Below, in pieces: positions 1-10,231 of a stretch of DNA of 64,000 nucleotides. The notes under the pieces are model-generated. The model saw only the letters and a program-made list of their open reading frames with translations. It made no database searches and had not been told where the DNA came from. Origin of the DNA: an archaeon (GTDB taxonomy: Archaea > Nanobdellota > Nanobdellia > Woesearchaeales > GW2011-AR15); assembly GCA_018657065.1 (NCBI GenBank), contig JABHXU010000009.1, forward strand, positions 1 to 64,000, read 5' to 3'. Numbering within the stretch: the first letter of the stretch is position 1; each line of letters begins with the position of its first letter. The position numbers and the translations under genes are program-made.

Positions 1-3000
1 ACACTTCATAATAATAGTGCACCTATAGGATCTGATTTATCAGGCTACAATGTTTACACAAATTTTAGTGGATCTTGGGCTTTATTATTTACAACAAGTG
101 AATTATCTTATGAAAATAATACGTTAACTAATGGAGCAAATTATACATTTAAAGTAGCAGCTTATGATGCTTCAGGATATGAGGGATTTAATTCTACAAC
201 TGTAGATGCGTCTCCTTCAGAGCGACCTAGTATTACAATAGTTCCAGTAACAAACTCAAGAATTAAACCAACAGTCCAAATAAATATGAGTATTAGTTCA
301 GGTCAGACCCTTGATTCTGTTTCATATTTTTTATATAATTCATCTGGAGTACAAATAGAAAATCAAACAAATACCTCTGTAGGAGGAAATTCTTGGTCTT
401 ATAATATTACACCTAATTTATGGATAGAAAATGATATGCATTCATTAGTTGTTAGAGCTAATGATACTGCAGGTCAAAATAATTCATTAAATTATAATTT
501 TATGTTAGATAATACTAATCCAGTAACAAAAGATTCTGATTCAGATGATTCAGATAATAAAGTAAAAAATACTGATACAATTACAATTTCTGTTAATGCA
601 ACAGATCTAAATACAGTTTCAAGTGTATTAGTTAATGGCACTGTGTTATCACAATCTGGAGATATTTGGTCAGTTTCAACAACAACATCCTCAGCATTTG
701 GTTGTACTGGTGACCGTACATGTGTTTTAACATTTATTGCTACAGATCTTGCAGGTAATATAAATAATTCAGAAACACTAACATTAACAGTTGATGATCT
801 TGCACCATCAGTTTTAGCATCAAATACAAATGACTCAGATAATAAAGTAATTAGTTCAAATTTACTAAATTTTACAGTTAATGCAACAGACACAAATACA
901 GTGTCAAGTGTTATAATGAATGGAACAAATTTAATTGAAGGACCTAGTGGTGTTTGGTCAAGTGTAAATACTACAGCACAATTTGGTTGTACTGGTGACC
1001 GTGCTTGTGTTTTGACATTTGTAGCCACAGATGAAGTAGGAAATATCAATAACTCACATACATTAACAGTTACAGTTGACGATACAGCTCCAGTAGCAAG
1101 TTCTGGAAATACAAATGACACAGATAATTATGTCACAAGTATAGATTCCTTAAATATTACAGTAAATGTAACAGACACAAATACAATTTCATCAGTTATT
1201 GTTAATGGAACAAGTATGACTCAATCAGGAGATATTTGGTCAACAGTTAACACAACAACCCAATTTGGTTGTACCGGAGATCGTACATGTGTTTTGACAT
1301 TTGTAGCTACAGATGAGCTAGGAAATATTGATAATACTCACACATTAACTATTACAGTTGATGATGTTAATCCTCTTGTTAGTGATTCAAATACTGATGA
1401 TTCAGATAATATTGTAAAGAAAACAGATTCACTAAATATAACAGTAAATGTGACAGATTCAAATATTAATACAGTTGTTGTCAATGGAACAAGTATGACT
1501 CAATCAGGAGATATTTGGTCAACAATAAATACTACTACACAATTTTGTCCATCAGTAACTGATGGTAGTTGTGTATTAACATTTGTTGCTACAGATGTTG
1601 TAGGAAATATTAATAATTCACACACATTGACAATCACAGTCGATAGTTTGTCACCAATAGCACATTACTCAAATTCAGATGATTCAGATAATAAAGTAAA
1701 AAGTAGTGATACAATTAATATAACAATAAATGCAACAGATACAAACACAGTATCAAGTGTTTTAGTGAATGGAACAAGTATGACTCAATCTGGAGATATT
1801 TGGTCAACAGTTAATACAACATCACAATTTGGATGTACTGGAGATAGATCTTGTGTTTTGACTTTTATTGTTACAGATGCAGCAGGAAATATTAATAATT
1901 CTGAAACTTTAACTTTGACAATTGATGATGTTGTACCATCAGTTTTTGGATCTAATTCTAATGATTCAGATAATAAAATACTAAGTACAGATTCATTAAA
2001 TATTACAGTAAACGTAACAGATACAAACACAGTATCAAGTGTAATATTAAATGGCACAACTTTGGTTGAAGGTCAAAATAATGTATGGTCAACAGTTAAT
2101 TCAACATCACAATTTGGATGTACTGGGGATAGATCTTGTGTATTAACATTTGTAGCCACAGATGAGCTAGGAAATGTAAATAATTCTCACACATTAACAT
2201 TAACAATTGATGATGTTAATCCTGTTGTTAGTGCCTCAAACACAGATGACTCAGATAATTATGTGTTAAGTACAGATTCCTTAAATATTACAGTAAATGT
2301 GACAGACACAAACACAGTATCAAGTGTTATATTAAATGGTACAACTTTAGTAGAAGGTCAAAATAATGTATGGTCAACAGTTAATTCAACATCACAATTT
2401 GGGTGTACTGGAGACAGATCCTGTGTATTAACATTTGTAGCTACAGATGAGCTAGGAAATGTAAATAACTCTCATACTTTGACAATCACAGTAGATGATA
2501 TAAATCCAAGTGTAAATTCTGTTTCACTTTCAGATTATTATTTAATGCCTGGACAAATAGTTGAAGTTACTGTAAATGTAACAGATACTTATGTTTTAAG
2601 TGTTACAGCAAATGGAAATTCATTAACAAACTTAACAACAGCAACCGAGCTTTGGGCAGCAAATATAACTATGCCTTTAGTAACTGGATACGTAACTGTT
2701 GTTGCAACAGACAATGCTGGTAATATAAACACAACAAATACAACAGGTTTTATTGTAGATAGTGTTGCACCTATTTTTTCATATACTTTACCAGTAAGTA
2801 ATGGTGTTTATTCAAATGCTGATGGAAACATAACTTTTAATTTCAGTGTTTCAGATCAAAATCTTTCAACAGTGAACGTGTCTATTGATTCAGGATTAAA
2901 TACAAATGGAAGTACTGAAAATGGCACTAATATTTGGATATTTAGTGGATTAGAAGCAGGACTTCATACAGTAATTTTTACTGCACAAGATGAACCAGGA

Positions 3001-4971
3001 TGGAATACATCAGAAACATTTAATTTTACAATATATAGGCCTGTAAATATCACAAAATATAGAGAAGATCTTACAAGTGAACTAGGTACACCAGTTTTAA
3101 GAATCAATATAACAGCAAATTTTACAGATCTAAATAATAATGATACTGCTGAAGTAAATCAAACATTATCACTGGATATTGGTTTAAATGTTACAGGAAC
3201 AAATGTTACAGCTAGGATTCCTAATTTTAATGGACTTAGAGCAAGATGGGAACATAAATTTTCAGTTGAAACCAATGAAAGTTCAACAAAAGGTTCAACA
3301 GCATCATCAAAGTCAGGTTCAACAATACAAAAAGTTGTTATTTTTGAAAATGCAACTAACTTTTTAGGAGAAGCAGACTTTGGAATGGCAACAATTACAT
3401 TTTACACAATTCTAGGAAATTTAGATGTGTTTTTTATTGAAGATAATTTAGGTAATACTTTGTTTAAATTAAGTGAATGTTCAAGTGTACCTACTTCAGT
3501 AGCAACTTCAGCAGCTGCTTGTTATTTGAATACAAGTACAAATGTTACTTTGTATCTTCCTCATTTCTCAGGAGGTGGATTAGGAAATGATACAACAGCA
3601 CCACTTGTAAATATTAGTTATCCAGTAAATGATACAACATTAACAAATAGTTATTTTAACCTAAATTTCACTGTTTATGAAGCAAATCCAAACACAAATA
3701 ACTTTTGTAATTACACTTTAATTAATGGAGGAACAATTCATAAAATTGACACAGCTATAGCATATACAGAATTTACTAATGATGGTTCAACAGAATATAC
3801 TTATTCAGTTGCACTGCAAAATATTAGTGATAATTTATATAATTTAACTGTGAGTTGTATGGATGCAAATAACAAAAATTCTACAGTGATATATAATTTA
3901 ACAGTATTAGATGCAACTAATCCAACTGTTTCATCATATACTCCTTTAACAGATGTTACTACAACAGAAACTAGTGCTACAGTAGCACTTAGTGCAACAA
4001 CAAGTGAGTTCACTTTATGTAAATACAGTGTATCAAATTCTTCATTTGTATCGATGACAGATTATCTTGGAAGTAATAGTATTTATGGATTAACACATTC
4101 AACAGATCTTTCATACACTAGTGATGATGCTTCAGAAATATACTATGTTGTATGTCAAGATGTAGCAGGAAGAAACTCAACATCTCAACAAATAAGTTAT
4201 GCAGTTGATGTTGGAACTGAATCTTCAACTAGTTCATCTTCATCAACTTCAACAAGAACAGATGATGATACTGTAGTAGAGAGTACAAAAACAGTATTAT
4301 CAATGAGTTTTGGACAAATAATTCCTGGAGACAAAGTAAACTATGAATTAAGTAGTATAAATATTCCAATTAAAGTGATAAATTTTGAATCTTTATCAGA
4401 AATAAAATTTATGACAATGGTTGTATCTGCTTATGAAAACATGCCTAGTGATGTTAGTGAATTAATGAATTCATACAAATATCTTGAAATTACAAGTTCA
4501 GGATTCACTCAAGCAGATGTAAAGAATGGAAAAATTGCAATTACATTCTTGGTTGATAAAGAATGGGTTGAAAATAATGCAAAAGACACTAATTCAATTT
4601 ACATGTACAGGTTTGTTGGAGGAGAATGGGTAAAACTTGAAACTGAATTTGTTAAATCAAATGGAGGTAGTTATGAATTTATTGCATACACTCCAGGATT
4701 TAGTTACTTTAGTATTGCAGCAGATGAAAAAGTGATTATTCCTGAAGCTGTAGTAGAAGAACCTGAACCTGAAGTAATTAATGAACCTTCAAAAGAAGAA
4801 TTTGTAGTTAAAGAATCAATTAAAAAACCAATGTGGCCTGCATTAATTATGTTTTTTACACTTGTAGGTGCAGCAATACTTTTATTTTATCATCCAAAAA
4901 AGAAAAAACAGGATTTAAATAAAATAAAGAAAAAATTGGATAAAATTGATACAAATTCGAAAAAATCATAG
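1..4971 (+). CDS. Giant secreted/cell-surface protein (5' truncated by window): FN3-like segment, tandem Ig-like/Big-type repeats, PGF-pre-PGF-like domain, C-terminal TM helix and Lys-rich tail
   Basis: Frame 1 is open from base 1 (TLHNNSAPIGSDLSGYNVY...), upstream of the listed M at 286. Repeats 'STDSLNITVNVTDTNTVSSV..NGT...FGCTGDRxCVLTFVATDELGNxNNSHTLTxTVDD'. C-terminal 'KKPMWPALIMFFTLVGAAILLFYHPKKKKQ'. Confidence 0.9.
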   Translation, partial: TLHNNSAPIGSDLSGYNVYTNFSGSWALLFTTSELSYENNTLTNGANYTFKVAAYDASGYEGFNSTTVDASPSERPSITIVPVTNSRIKPTVQINMSISSGQTLDSVSYFLYNSSGVQIENQTNTSVGGNSWSYNITPNLWIENDMHSLVVRANDTAGQNNSLNYNFMLDNTNPVTKDSDSDDSDNKVKNTDTITISVNATDLNTVSSVLVNGTVLSQSGDIWSVSTTTSSAFGCTGDRTCVLTFIATDLAGNINNSETLTLTVDDLAPSVLASNTNDSDNKVISSNLLNFTVNATDTNTVSSVIMNGTNLIEGPSGVWSSVNTTAQFGCTGDRACVLTFVATDEVGNINNSHTLTVTVDDTAPVASSGNTNDTDNYVTSIDSLNITVNVTDTNTISSVIVNGTSMTQSGDIWSTVNTTTQFGCTGDRTCVLTFVATDELGNIDNTHTLTITVDDVNPLVSDSNTDDSDNIVKKTDSLNITVNVTDSNINTVVVNGTSMTQSGDIWSTINTTTQFCPSVTDGSCVLTFVATDVVGNINNSHTLTITVDSLSPIAHYSNSDDSDNKVKSSDTINITINATDTNTVSSVLVNGTSMTQSGDIWSTVNTTSQFGCTGDRSCVLTFIVTDAAGNINNSETLTLTIDDVVPSVFGSNSNDSDNKILSTDSLNITVNVTDTNTVSSVILNGTTLVEGQNNVWSTVNSTSQFGCTGDRSCVLTFVATDELGNVNNSHTLTLTIDDVNPVVSASNTDDSDNYVLSTDSLNITVNVTDTNTVSSVILNGTTLVEGQNNVWSTVNSTSQFGCTGDRSCVLTFVATDELGNVNNSHTLTITVDDINPSVNSVSLSDYYLMPGQIVEVTVNVTDTYVLSVTANGNSLTNLTTATELWAANITMPLVTGYVTVVATDNAGNINTTNTTGFIVDSVAPIFSYTLPVSNGVYSNADGNITFNFSVSDQNLSTVNVSIDSGLNTNGSTENGTNIWIFSGLEAGLHTVIFTAQDEPGWNTSETFNFTIYRPVNITKYREDLTSELGTPVLRINITANFTDLNNNDTAEVNQTLSLDIGLNVTGTNVTARIPNFNGLRARWEHKFSVETNESSTKGSTASSKSGSTIQKVVIFENATNFLGEADFGMATITFYTILGNLDVFFIEDNLGNTLFKLSECSSVPTSVATSAAACYLNTSTNVTLYLPHFSGGGLGNDTTAPLVNISYPVNDTTLTNSYFNLNFTVYEANPNTNNFCNYTLINGGTIHKIDTAIAYTEFTNDGSTEYTYSVALQNISDNLYNLTVSCMDANNKNSTVIYNLTVLDATNPTVSSYTPLTDVTTTETSATVALSATTSEFTLCKYSVSNSSFVSMTDYLGSNSIYGLTHSTDLSYTSDDASEIYYVVCQDVAGRNSTSQQISYAVDVGTESSTSSSSSTSTRTDDDTVVESTKTVLSMSFGQIIPGDKVNYELSSINIPIKVINFESLSEIKFMTMVVSAYENMPSDVSELMNSYKYLEITSSGFTQADVKNGKIAITFLVDKEWVENNAKDTNSIYMYRFVGGEWVKLETEFVKSNGGSYEFIAYTPGFSYFSIAADEKVIIPEAVVEEPEPEVINEPSKEEFVVKESIKKPMWPALIMFFTLVGAAILLFYHPKKKKQDLNKIKKKLDKIDTNSKKS
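520..2510 (+). repeat. Tandem Ig-like module repeats (~80-95 aa each) within the surface protein gene
   Basis: Recurrent '(N/S)(T/S)(D/N)DSDN' starts and 'GCTGDR(T/S/A)CVLTF' cores. The last two modules are essentially identical in protein sequence. Confidence 0.9.
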
Positions 4972-5026
4972 AAATCAAACGAAAATATTTGATTTCTAGG
5001 ATGTAAAAGAGGACACATTTGTCCTC
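4969..5026 (+). terminator. Double hairpin downstream of the surface-protein gene, followed by a T-rich tract
   Basis: TAGAAATCAAA-CGAAAATA-TTTGATTTCTA (11-bp stem, 4969-4998) and GAGGACA-CATT-TGTCCTC (7-bp stem, 5009-5026), then 'tttttatatttttttt'. Confidence 0.55.
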
Positions 5027-5070
5027 GTTCACATAGATTTTTATATTTTTTTTATTTATCTTTTTCTTAA

Positions 5071-5778
5071 ATGCTTTTAACAAACAATATTGAAATTATA
5101 GATTTAGGACTTTTTCTTAAAAAAGAAAAAATATTAATTTTTACAGATACTCAAATTGGATATGAAGAATCATTAAATAAAAAAGGAGTATTAATTCCTA
5201 GATTTCAATATGATGATTTACAAAAAAGAATTAAAAAAATAATTGTTAAATGTAAACCTAAGACAATTATAATTAATGGAGATATTAAACATGAATTTGG
5301 TACAATTTCTGATACTGAATGGAGATATGTTTTAAGATTCATTGATTTTTTATCAATATATGCAAGATTAATTTTGATTAAAGGAAATCATGACACAATT
5401 CTTGAACCAATTGCTAAGAAAAAAAATATTGAAGTTAAAAATTATTTTAAAATTGGAGATGTATTTTTATGTCATGGGCACAGAATCTTAGAAAATAAAG
5501 AAATAGAGTCATCTAAAGTTATTATTATAGGTCATGAGCATCCTGCTGTTGGGTTAAAAGAAGGATCAAGAGTTGAAAAATTTAAATGTTTTTTAAAAGG
5601 AAAATTTGACGATAAAATATTAATTGTTCAACCTTCTACAAATTTAATTACTATTGGGACAAATGTTCTAACAGAAAAATTACTTAGTCCATATTTAGAT
5701 CAGAATTTAATTAATTTTGAAGTTTATGTTGTAGCTGATGAAATTATGTATTTTGGAAAGATTAAGAATTTAATCTAA
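5071..5778 (+). CDS. Archaeal metallophosphoesterase (SbcD-related type)
   Basis: Calcineurin-like motifs: 'FTDTQIGYE', 'INGDIKHEFG', 'IKGNHD', 'CHGHR', 'GHEHP'. Confidence 0.8.
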   Translation: MLLTNNIEIIDLGLFLKKEKILIFTDTQIGYEESLNKKGVLIPRFQYDDLQKRIKKIIVKCKPKTIIINGDIKHEFGTISDTEWRYVLRFIDFLSIYARLILIKGNHDTILEPIAKKKNIEVKNYFKIGDVFLCHGHRILENKEIESSKVIIIGHEHPAVGLKEGSRVEKFKCFLKGKFDDKILIVQPSTNLITIGTNVLTEKLLSPYLDQNLINFEVYVVADEIMYFGKIKNLI

Positions 5779-6308
5779 TAAATACTTTTTAATAAATCTG
5801 ATTTAGTTATAATTCCTATCATATTTCCTTTTTCTTCAATTAAAATTAGAGGATAATATTTTAAGAGTCCTGCTACTGCACTTTGATTTGCGTTTAAAGG
5901 AAGAATTGGTGGTGTAGGTTCCATAACATCAGCTACAATTGAATAAGATCCTTCAAGTAAAGTATCAATTAAAATTGATTCAGAAATAAAACCAATCACT
6001 TTATCTTGTTTTTTAATAGGCATTTGAGAAATATTATGCTTTCTCATAATTGAAATAGCAGATTTTAATGTTTCATCATGTTTTAAAAAAATAATGTTAC
6101 GTTGCATCATATTTTTTGCTATTTTTTCTGATGTTTTATTTAAATTTTGAAGTGTTTCAATAATTTTTTTAGCATTTGAATAACTTGGATCAATGTTTCC
6201 AGATTCAATTTTTGCAATTAATGATTGTGAAACATTTGATTTTACAGCTAGGTCGTGCTGTGTAAGTCCTAATTTTTTTCTTAATTTTTTAAGTTCAATT
6301 AATTCCAT
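5775..6308 (-). CDS. HTH-XRE + CBS domain transcriptional regulator
   Basis: N-terminal 'LRKKLGLTQHDLAVKSNVSQSLIAKIESGNIDPSYSNAKKI'; C-terminal CBS pair. Confidence 0.85.
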   Translation of the reverse strand: MELIELKKLRKKLGLTQHDLAVKSNVSQSLIAKIESGNIDPSYSNAKKIIETLQNLNKTSEKIAKNMMQRNIIFLKHDETLKSAISIMRKHNISQMPIKKQDKVIGFISESILIDTLLEGSYSIVADVMEPTPPILPLNANQSAVAGLLKYYPLILIEEKGNMIGIITKSDLLKSIY

Positions 6309-6512
6309 AAGTATACTAAAAGAATATTTTCTTTATAAATTTATTCTTAAATGAATATTCACTAATGAATAAGTTTTATTTTTAATAATTAAATCAAGAC
6401 TATTTAAAGAAGGTAATTAATTATTCTTATTGGAATAAAATTGTCAAGAACCTTTAAAAAGCATTTTTGAGTTTAATGAGATAAATAACCTTAAACAAGG
6501 GGAAAATATAAA

Positions 6513-6575
6513 ATGATAACAGAGAAAAACAAAGTTTTTCGAGTTTTCATAAAAAGAACGGAGGAATTTTTATGA
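6513..6575 (+). CDS. Putative 20-aa leader peptide/uORF overlapping the metK start
   Basis: ATG at 6513 reads [20 protein letters not shown] and stops with TGA 6573-6575, overlapping the metK ATG (6572-6574) as ATGA; purine-rich 'aaggggaa' upstream. Confidence 0.4.
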   Translation: MITEKNKVFRVFIKRTEEFL

Positions 6576-7753
6576 TAGGAAGAAAAGGAAATTTTTTGTT
6601 TACAAGTGAAAGTGTAACTGAAGGACATCCGGATAAAATATGTGATCAAGTTAGTGACGCTATTGTTGACGCTATAATTAAAGAAGATCCTAAAGCTAGA
6701 ATTGCAGCAGAATGTTTTACAAAAACAGGTTCAATTATGGTTGGTGGTGAAGTTACTACTTCAACATATGTTGAAATTCAAGAAGTTGTAAGAGATGTTG
6801 TTAGAAATATTGGATATGATAAACCTGAATATGGATTTGATGCAGATGCAATAGGAGTATGGGTTAATTTAAGTAAACAAAGTCCTGATATTGCTCAAGG
6901 AGTTAATGAAGGAGAAGCAAAAGGTAAGGAAGGAAGTGAACAAGGTGCAGGAGATCAAGGAATGATGTTTGGTTTTGCAACAAATGAAACGAAAGAACTT
7001 ATGCCTATGCCTATAATGATTGCACATAAACTTGCATATAGATTAGCTGAAGTTAGAAAAACTAAAACACTAGGTTATTTAAGACCAGATGGAAAAAGTC
7101 AAGTTACTATTGAATATGTTGACGGAGAACCTAAAAGAGTTCATACAGTTGTTATAGCAGCTCAACATGATCCAGATGTGACACTTGAACAAATTAAAAA
7201 AGATATAATTAGAGAAGTAATTAAGCCAGTTTGTGGAGATTTAATGGATAATGATACAATTGTTCATGTGAATGGAACTGGAAAATTTGTTATTGGAGGA
7301 CCTGTAGGTGATAAAGGTTGTACAGGAAGAAAAATAATTGTTGACACATATGGTGGAGTAGGTAGGCATGGTGGAGGATGTTTTAGTTCAAAAGATCCTA
7401 GTAAAGTTGATAGATCTGGAGCATATTACACAAGATACGTAGCAAAAAACCTTGTTGCTGCAGGACTAGCTGATGTGTGTGAAGTACAAGTTGCCTATTG
7501 TATAGGTGTAGCTCAACCAGTTTCAATTATGGTAGAAACATTTGGAACAAACAAAATTCCAGAAGAAAAAATAGTTGAATTAGTTCGAAAAAACTTTGAC
7601 TTTAGACCAGCTAAAATTATTAAAGAACTAGATCTTCTTAGACCTATATATCTAAAAACAGCAGCATATGGCCATTTTGGAAGAGATGATCCTGATTTTA
7701 CATGGGAACTTACAGATAAAGCTGAAGATCTGAAAAAACAAGCTGGACTTTAG
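6572..7753 (+). CDS. metK: S-adenosylmethionine synthase, bacterial-type MetK
   Basis: '[26 protein letters not shown]', '[12 protein letters not shown]', '[21 protein letters not shown]', '[23 protein letters not shown]'; SD 'ggagg'. Confidence 0.97.
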   Translation: MIGRKGNFLFTSESVTEGHPDKICDQVSDAIVDAIIKEDPKARIAAECFTKTGSIMVGGEVTTSTYVEIQEVVRDVVRNIGYDKPEYGFDADAIGVWVNLSKQSPDIAQGVNEGEAKGKEGSEQGAGDQGMMFGFATNETKELMPMPIMIAHKLAYRLAEVRKTKTLGYLRPDGKSQVTIEYVDGEPKRVHTVVIAAQHDPDVTLEQIKKDIIREVIKPVCGDLMDNDTIVHVNGTGKFVIGGPVGDKGCTGRKIIVDTYGGVGRHGGGCFSSKDPSKVDRSGAYYTRYVAKNLVAAGLADVCEVQVAYCIGVAQPVSIMVETFGTNKIPEEKIVELVRKNFDFRPAKIIKELDLLRPIYLKTAAYGHFGRDDPDFTWELTDKAEDLKKQAGL

Positions 7754-8061
7754 TTTTTTCTTTACTTTTTCTTATTATTTTTAATAAAAATTAGTTTTGG
7801 TTTTATTGTTAGAATTTGATGATTTTTTCTAAATAAAATTTAATTGTCTGGACAAAATACTGATGTTTTTTCATATAAATTCTATTAGTTTCAGTAAATT
7901 TGATGATTTACGTTAAATATGTGCTAATATAAGCTCAAAACTCCCGTTATTCCATTTATTTGATAAATTAATGGAGGTTTGGAACATTTTAGATCAAACA
8001 TTATATAAAGGAGATAATAGTTACTACTACTAAATAACAATTAAACTAAAAAGGTGATAAA

Positions 8062-8457
8062 ATGATTGATTTTTACAAACCATTTCCATTAACAGATTTA
8101 ATAAATAAAGAAGGAAGAGCAGATCCAGGTATTTATAGTGTTAGAATACCAAATAGTGAGGGTAAACTTACAAATGACTCCAGCAGAATTGGGTCAGCTT
8201 TAATAACAATTCTATCTACAGTTCCAAATAATGCAGATGGAGCGTCTCGTGATCATATTATTGAAAAAAGCTGTGAATTTATGCCTGGCAGGGAGCCTGG
8301 ACAGGTGGGACGTTATCTTGACAAATTGGTTGGACTCAAATTAATTGTGGATTCTTCAGTAGATGGGCTATCTCGTGGATATATGAGAAGTCAAACTGCA
8401 GAATATTCGGTTGCATCTAGAATTCCTCCAGCTAGGATGCTTAAGGCTAGCATTTAA
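8062..8457 (+). CDS. Hypothetical protein, possibly winged-helix-like
   Basis: ORF with upstream 'aaggtgataaaATG'; no family recognised. Confidence 0.6.
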   Translation: MIDFYKPFPLTDLINKEGRADPGIYSVRIPNSEGKLTNDSSRIGSALITILSTVPNNADGASRDHIIEKSCEFMPGREPGQVGRYLDKLVGLKLIVDSSVDGLSRGYMRSQTAEYSVASRIPPARMLKASI

Positions 8458-8516
8458 TTATTTATTTTTAAATTTCTTTTAATTATCTTTAAATATAAAG
8501 AATTTCTCCAAAAACT

Positions 8517-9274
8517 ATGCAAGAACCAGTAATTTTAGCTTCTAATGGTTGGCTTTTTGAAGACAATATTGATAATCATGTTGAAATTCTAAGACAATCA
8601 GATTTAAATGGAGTAGAATATGGTGCTAGAAACACTAAAAAGAGACTTAACCAAGTATTGTCTCATGAATTACCTACTGAATTCTATCAATCATTGCATT
8701 TACCTCATGCAGAGACTTTTGGAAACTCAGATGAGCATTATCAAACTTGTTCAGAATTGTTATCTCAAAAAAATCCTGTGTATGCAGTTATTCATCCAAC
8801 AGGAATGAGTGAAACTTAATGGGAAAGAATTCTAGGAATTGAAAATTATAATATAGCAGTTGAAAACATGCAACCTGAAGTTGAATCTTGGAGAGATTTA
8901 CAAAAATATAGAGATTTACTTGAAAAATATAATACATTAGGAATGGTTATAGATGTTCAACATGCAGTAAGAACAGCTAGGGTTGTTCAAAAAACAAAGC
9001 CAAATTATCTTGAAGAACTATTAGATGTAGCAAATGGTAGAATTGTAGGTTATCATGTTAGTGGGTCACGTGATGAACCTTTAATTGGTGCACATGTGAT
9101 GCTTCATAATGATAGAAGTGAAATAAATGTAGCAATGAAGAATTTTTAGTAGCAGCATATAAATCAAATCCCGCACCAATTGCATTAGAAGGTAAACCTA
9201 ATGTTACAAGTCCAGAAACTGTAATTGAAAGTTATAAAGCAGAAGCAAAATATATAAGAGAATTATTACAATAA
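8517..9274 (+). pseudogene. Disrupted TIM-barrel sugar phosphate isomerase/epimerase-like (endonuclease IV superfamily)
   Basis: ORFs 8517-8819 and 8868-9149 share a frame, interrupted by TAA 8817-8819 (...GMSET*WERILGIENYNIAVENMQPE...). A -1 shift near 9135-9147 then restores '..EFLVAAYKSNPAPIALEGKPNVTSPETVIESYKAEAKYIRELLQ*', ending at 9274. Confidence 0.8.
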
Positions 9275-9316
9275 GTATCAAAAAAATTAAATACTCTAAT
9301 ATCATCACTATTTAGG

Positions 9317-10069
9317 ATGACAATTAAACAATTCCTACTACTTTTTGTTCAATCATTAAATCCTAGAGCTTATAGGAGTCTAATTTCTAGAAAAAAACGA
9401 GATGTTGCTAAATATTTTTTTGTTTTAATTTTATATTGTGTTATTTTAAGTGGATTAACTAATATTCCTAATTTTGTTAAAATTCCTTCACAAGTTGAAG
9501 GTACTTTATCAAAAATTTCAAAGCTTAATATTACAGGTCTAGATGTAGAAATAACTGAACCTGTTACTTTGCTTGATCAACCTAAAATAGTTATTGATTT
9601 TTCTCCTAATTTAACAATTGATAATGAATGGATATTAATAACAAAAGAAAATGTTCAATTCAAAAAACTTCAACTTAAATTATTTGAACCTATAAGTACT
9701 CAAGAAAAACCTATAGAAGAGTATTCAAATGTATTGCAAAGTGCAAACATGATAAATGGAACATATTGTATAATTTTGTTTATTATGCTTCCTTCATTAT
9801 TCTTTTTATCATACTTACTTAATTTTGCTAAATATAGTATTATTGTAACTTTTGTATTATTTTTGTCATTCATTGCAACAAAAATACTTAAACGAAAAAT
9901 TAGATTTCAAAACTTACTTAAGTCAGTATTTTTTGCAAGTACTATAATGATATTTTTGGATATTGTTATTAGTCCATTAATAAATCTAAGTATTGTACCA
10001 TTTTTACTTTATTTAGGAATACTCTCATTGGTTCTAAAAGATGAAAAACACTACCCACAAAAAAAGTGA
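9317..10069 (+). CDS. DUF1189-like integral membrane protein
   Basis: N-terminal 'FLLLFVQSLNPRAYRSLISRKKRDVAKYFFVLILYC' and several TM helices. Confidence 0.6.
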   Translation: MTIKQFLLLFVQSLNPRAYRSLISRKKRDVAKYFFVLILYCVILSGLTNIPNFVKIPSQVEGTLSKISKLNITGLDVEITEPVTLLDQPKIVIDFSPNLTIDNEWILITKENVQFKKLQLKLFEPISTQEKPIEEYSNVLQSANMINGTYCIILFIMLPSLFFLSYLLNFAKYSIIVTFVLFLSFIATKILKRKIRFQNLLKSVFFASTIMIFLDIVISPLINLSIVPFLLYLGILSLVLKDEKHYPQKK

Positions 10070-10211
10070 AGAAGATAAAGATAAAGTTATTGATACTCTT
10101 TATAGCGAACTTAAACGTAAAGATGAATTAATTGCTAAACTTAAAGAAGAAAATATTGTTTTAATGAAAACTGCGCTTAAGGCTAGTGAGAAAAAGTTGG
10201 AAAAAAAATAG
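10041..10211 (+). CDS. Small coiled-coil protein (56 aa)
   Basis: MKNTTHKKSEEDKDKVIDTLYSELKRKDELIAKLKEENIVLMKTALKASEKKLEKK*; overlaps the 3' end of the preceding gene; absent from the supplied ORF track. Confidence 0.6.
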   Translation: MKNTTHKKSEEDKDKVIDTLYSELKRKDELIAKLKEENIVLMKTALKASEKKLEKK

Positions 10212-10231
10212 AAATTTTTTGTTTAAAATTT

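Noticed and set aside
492-1121. 209-aa antisense ORF (also 1785-2057 minus) within the surface-protein gene
   Set aside because: Shadow ORFs created by the repetitive Thr/Asn/Ser-rich codon pattern; no start context or family resemblance.
7754-8061. Possible C/D-box RNA (TTGATGA...CTGA elements) in the ~300-bp gap after metK
   Set aside because: Boxes are imperfect and spacing is inconsistent; in AT-rich sequence such matches are expected by chance.
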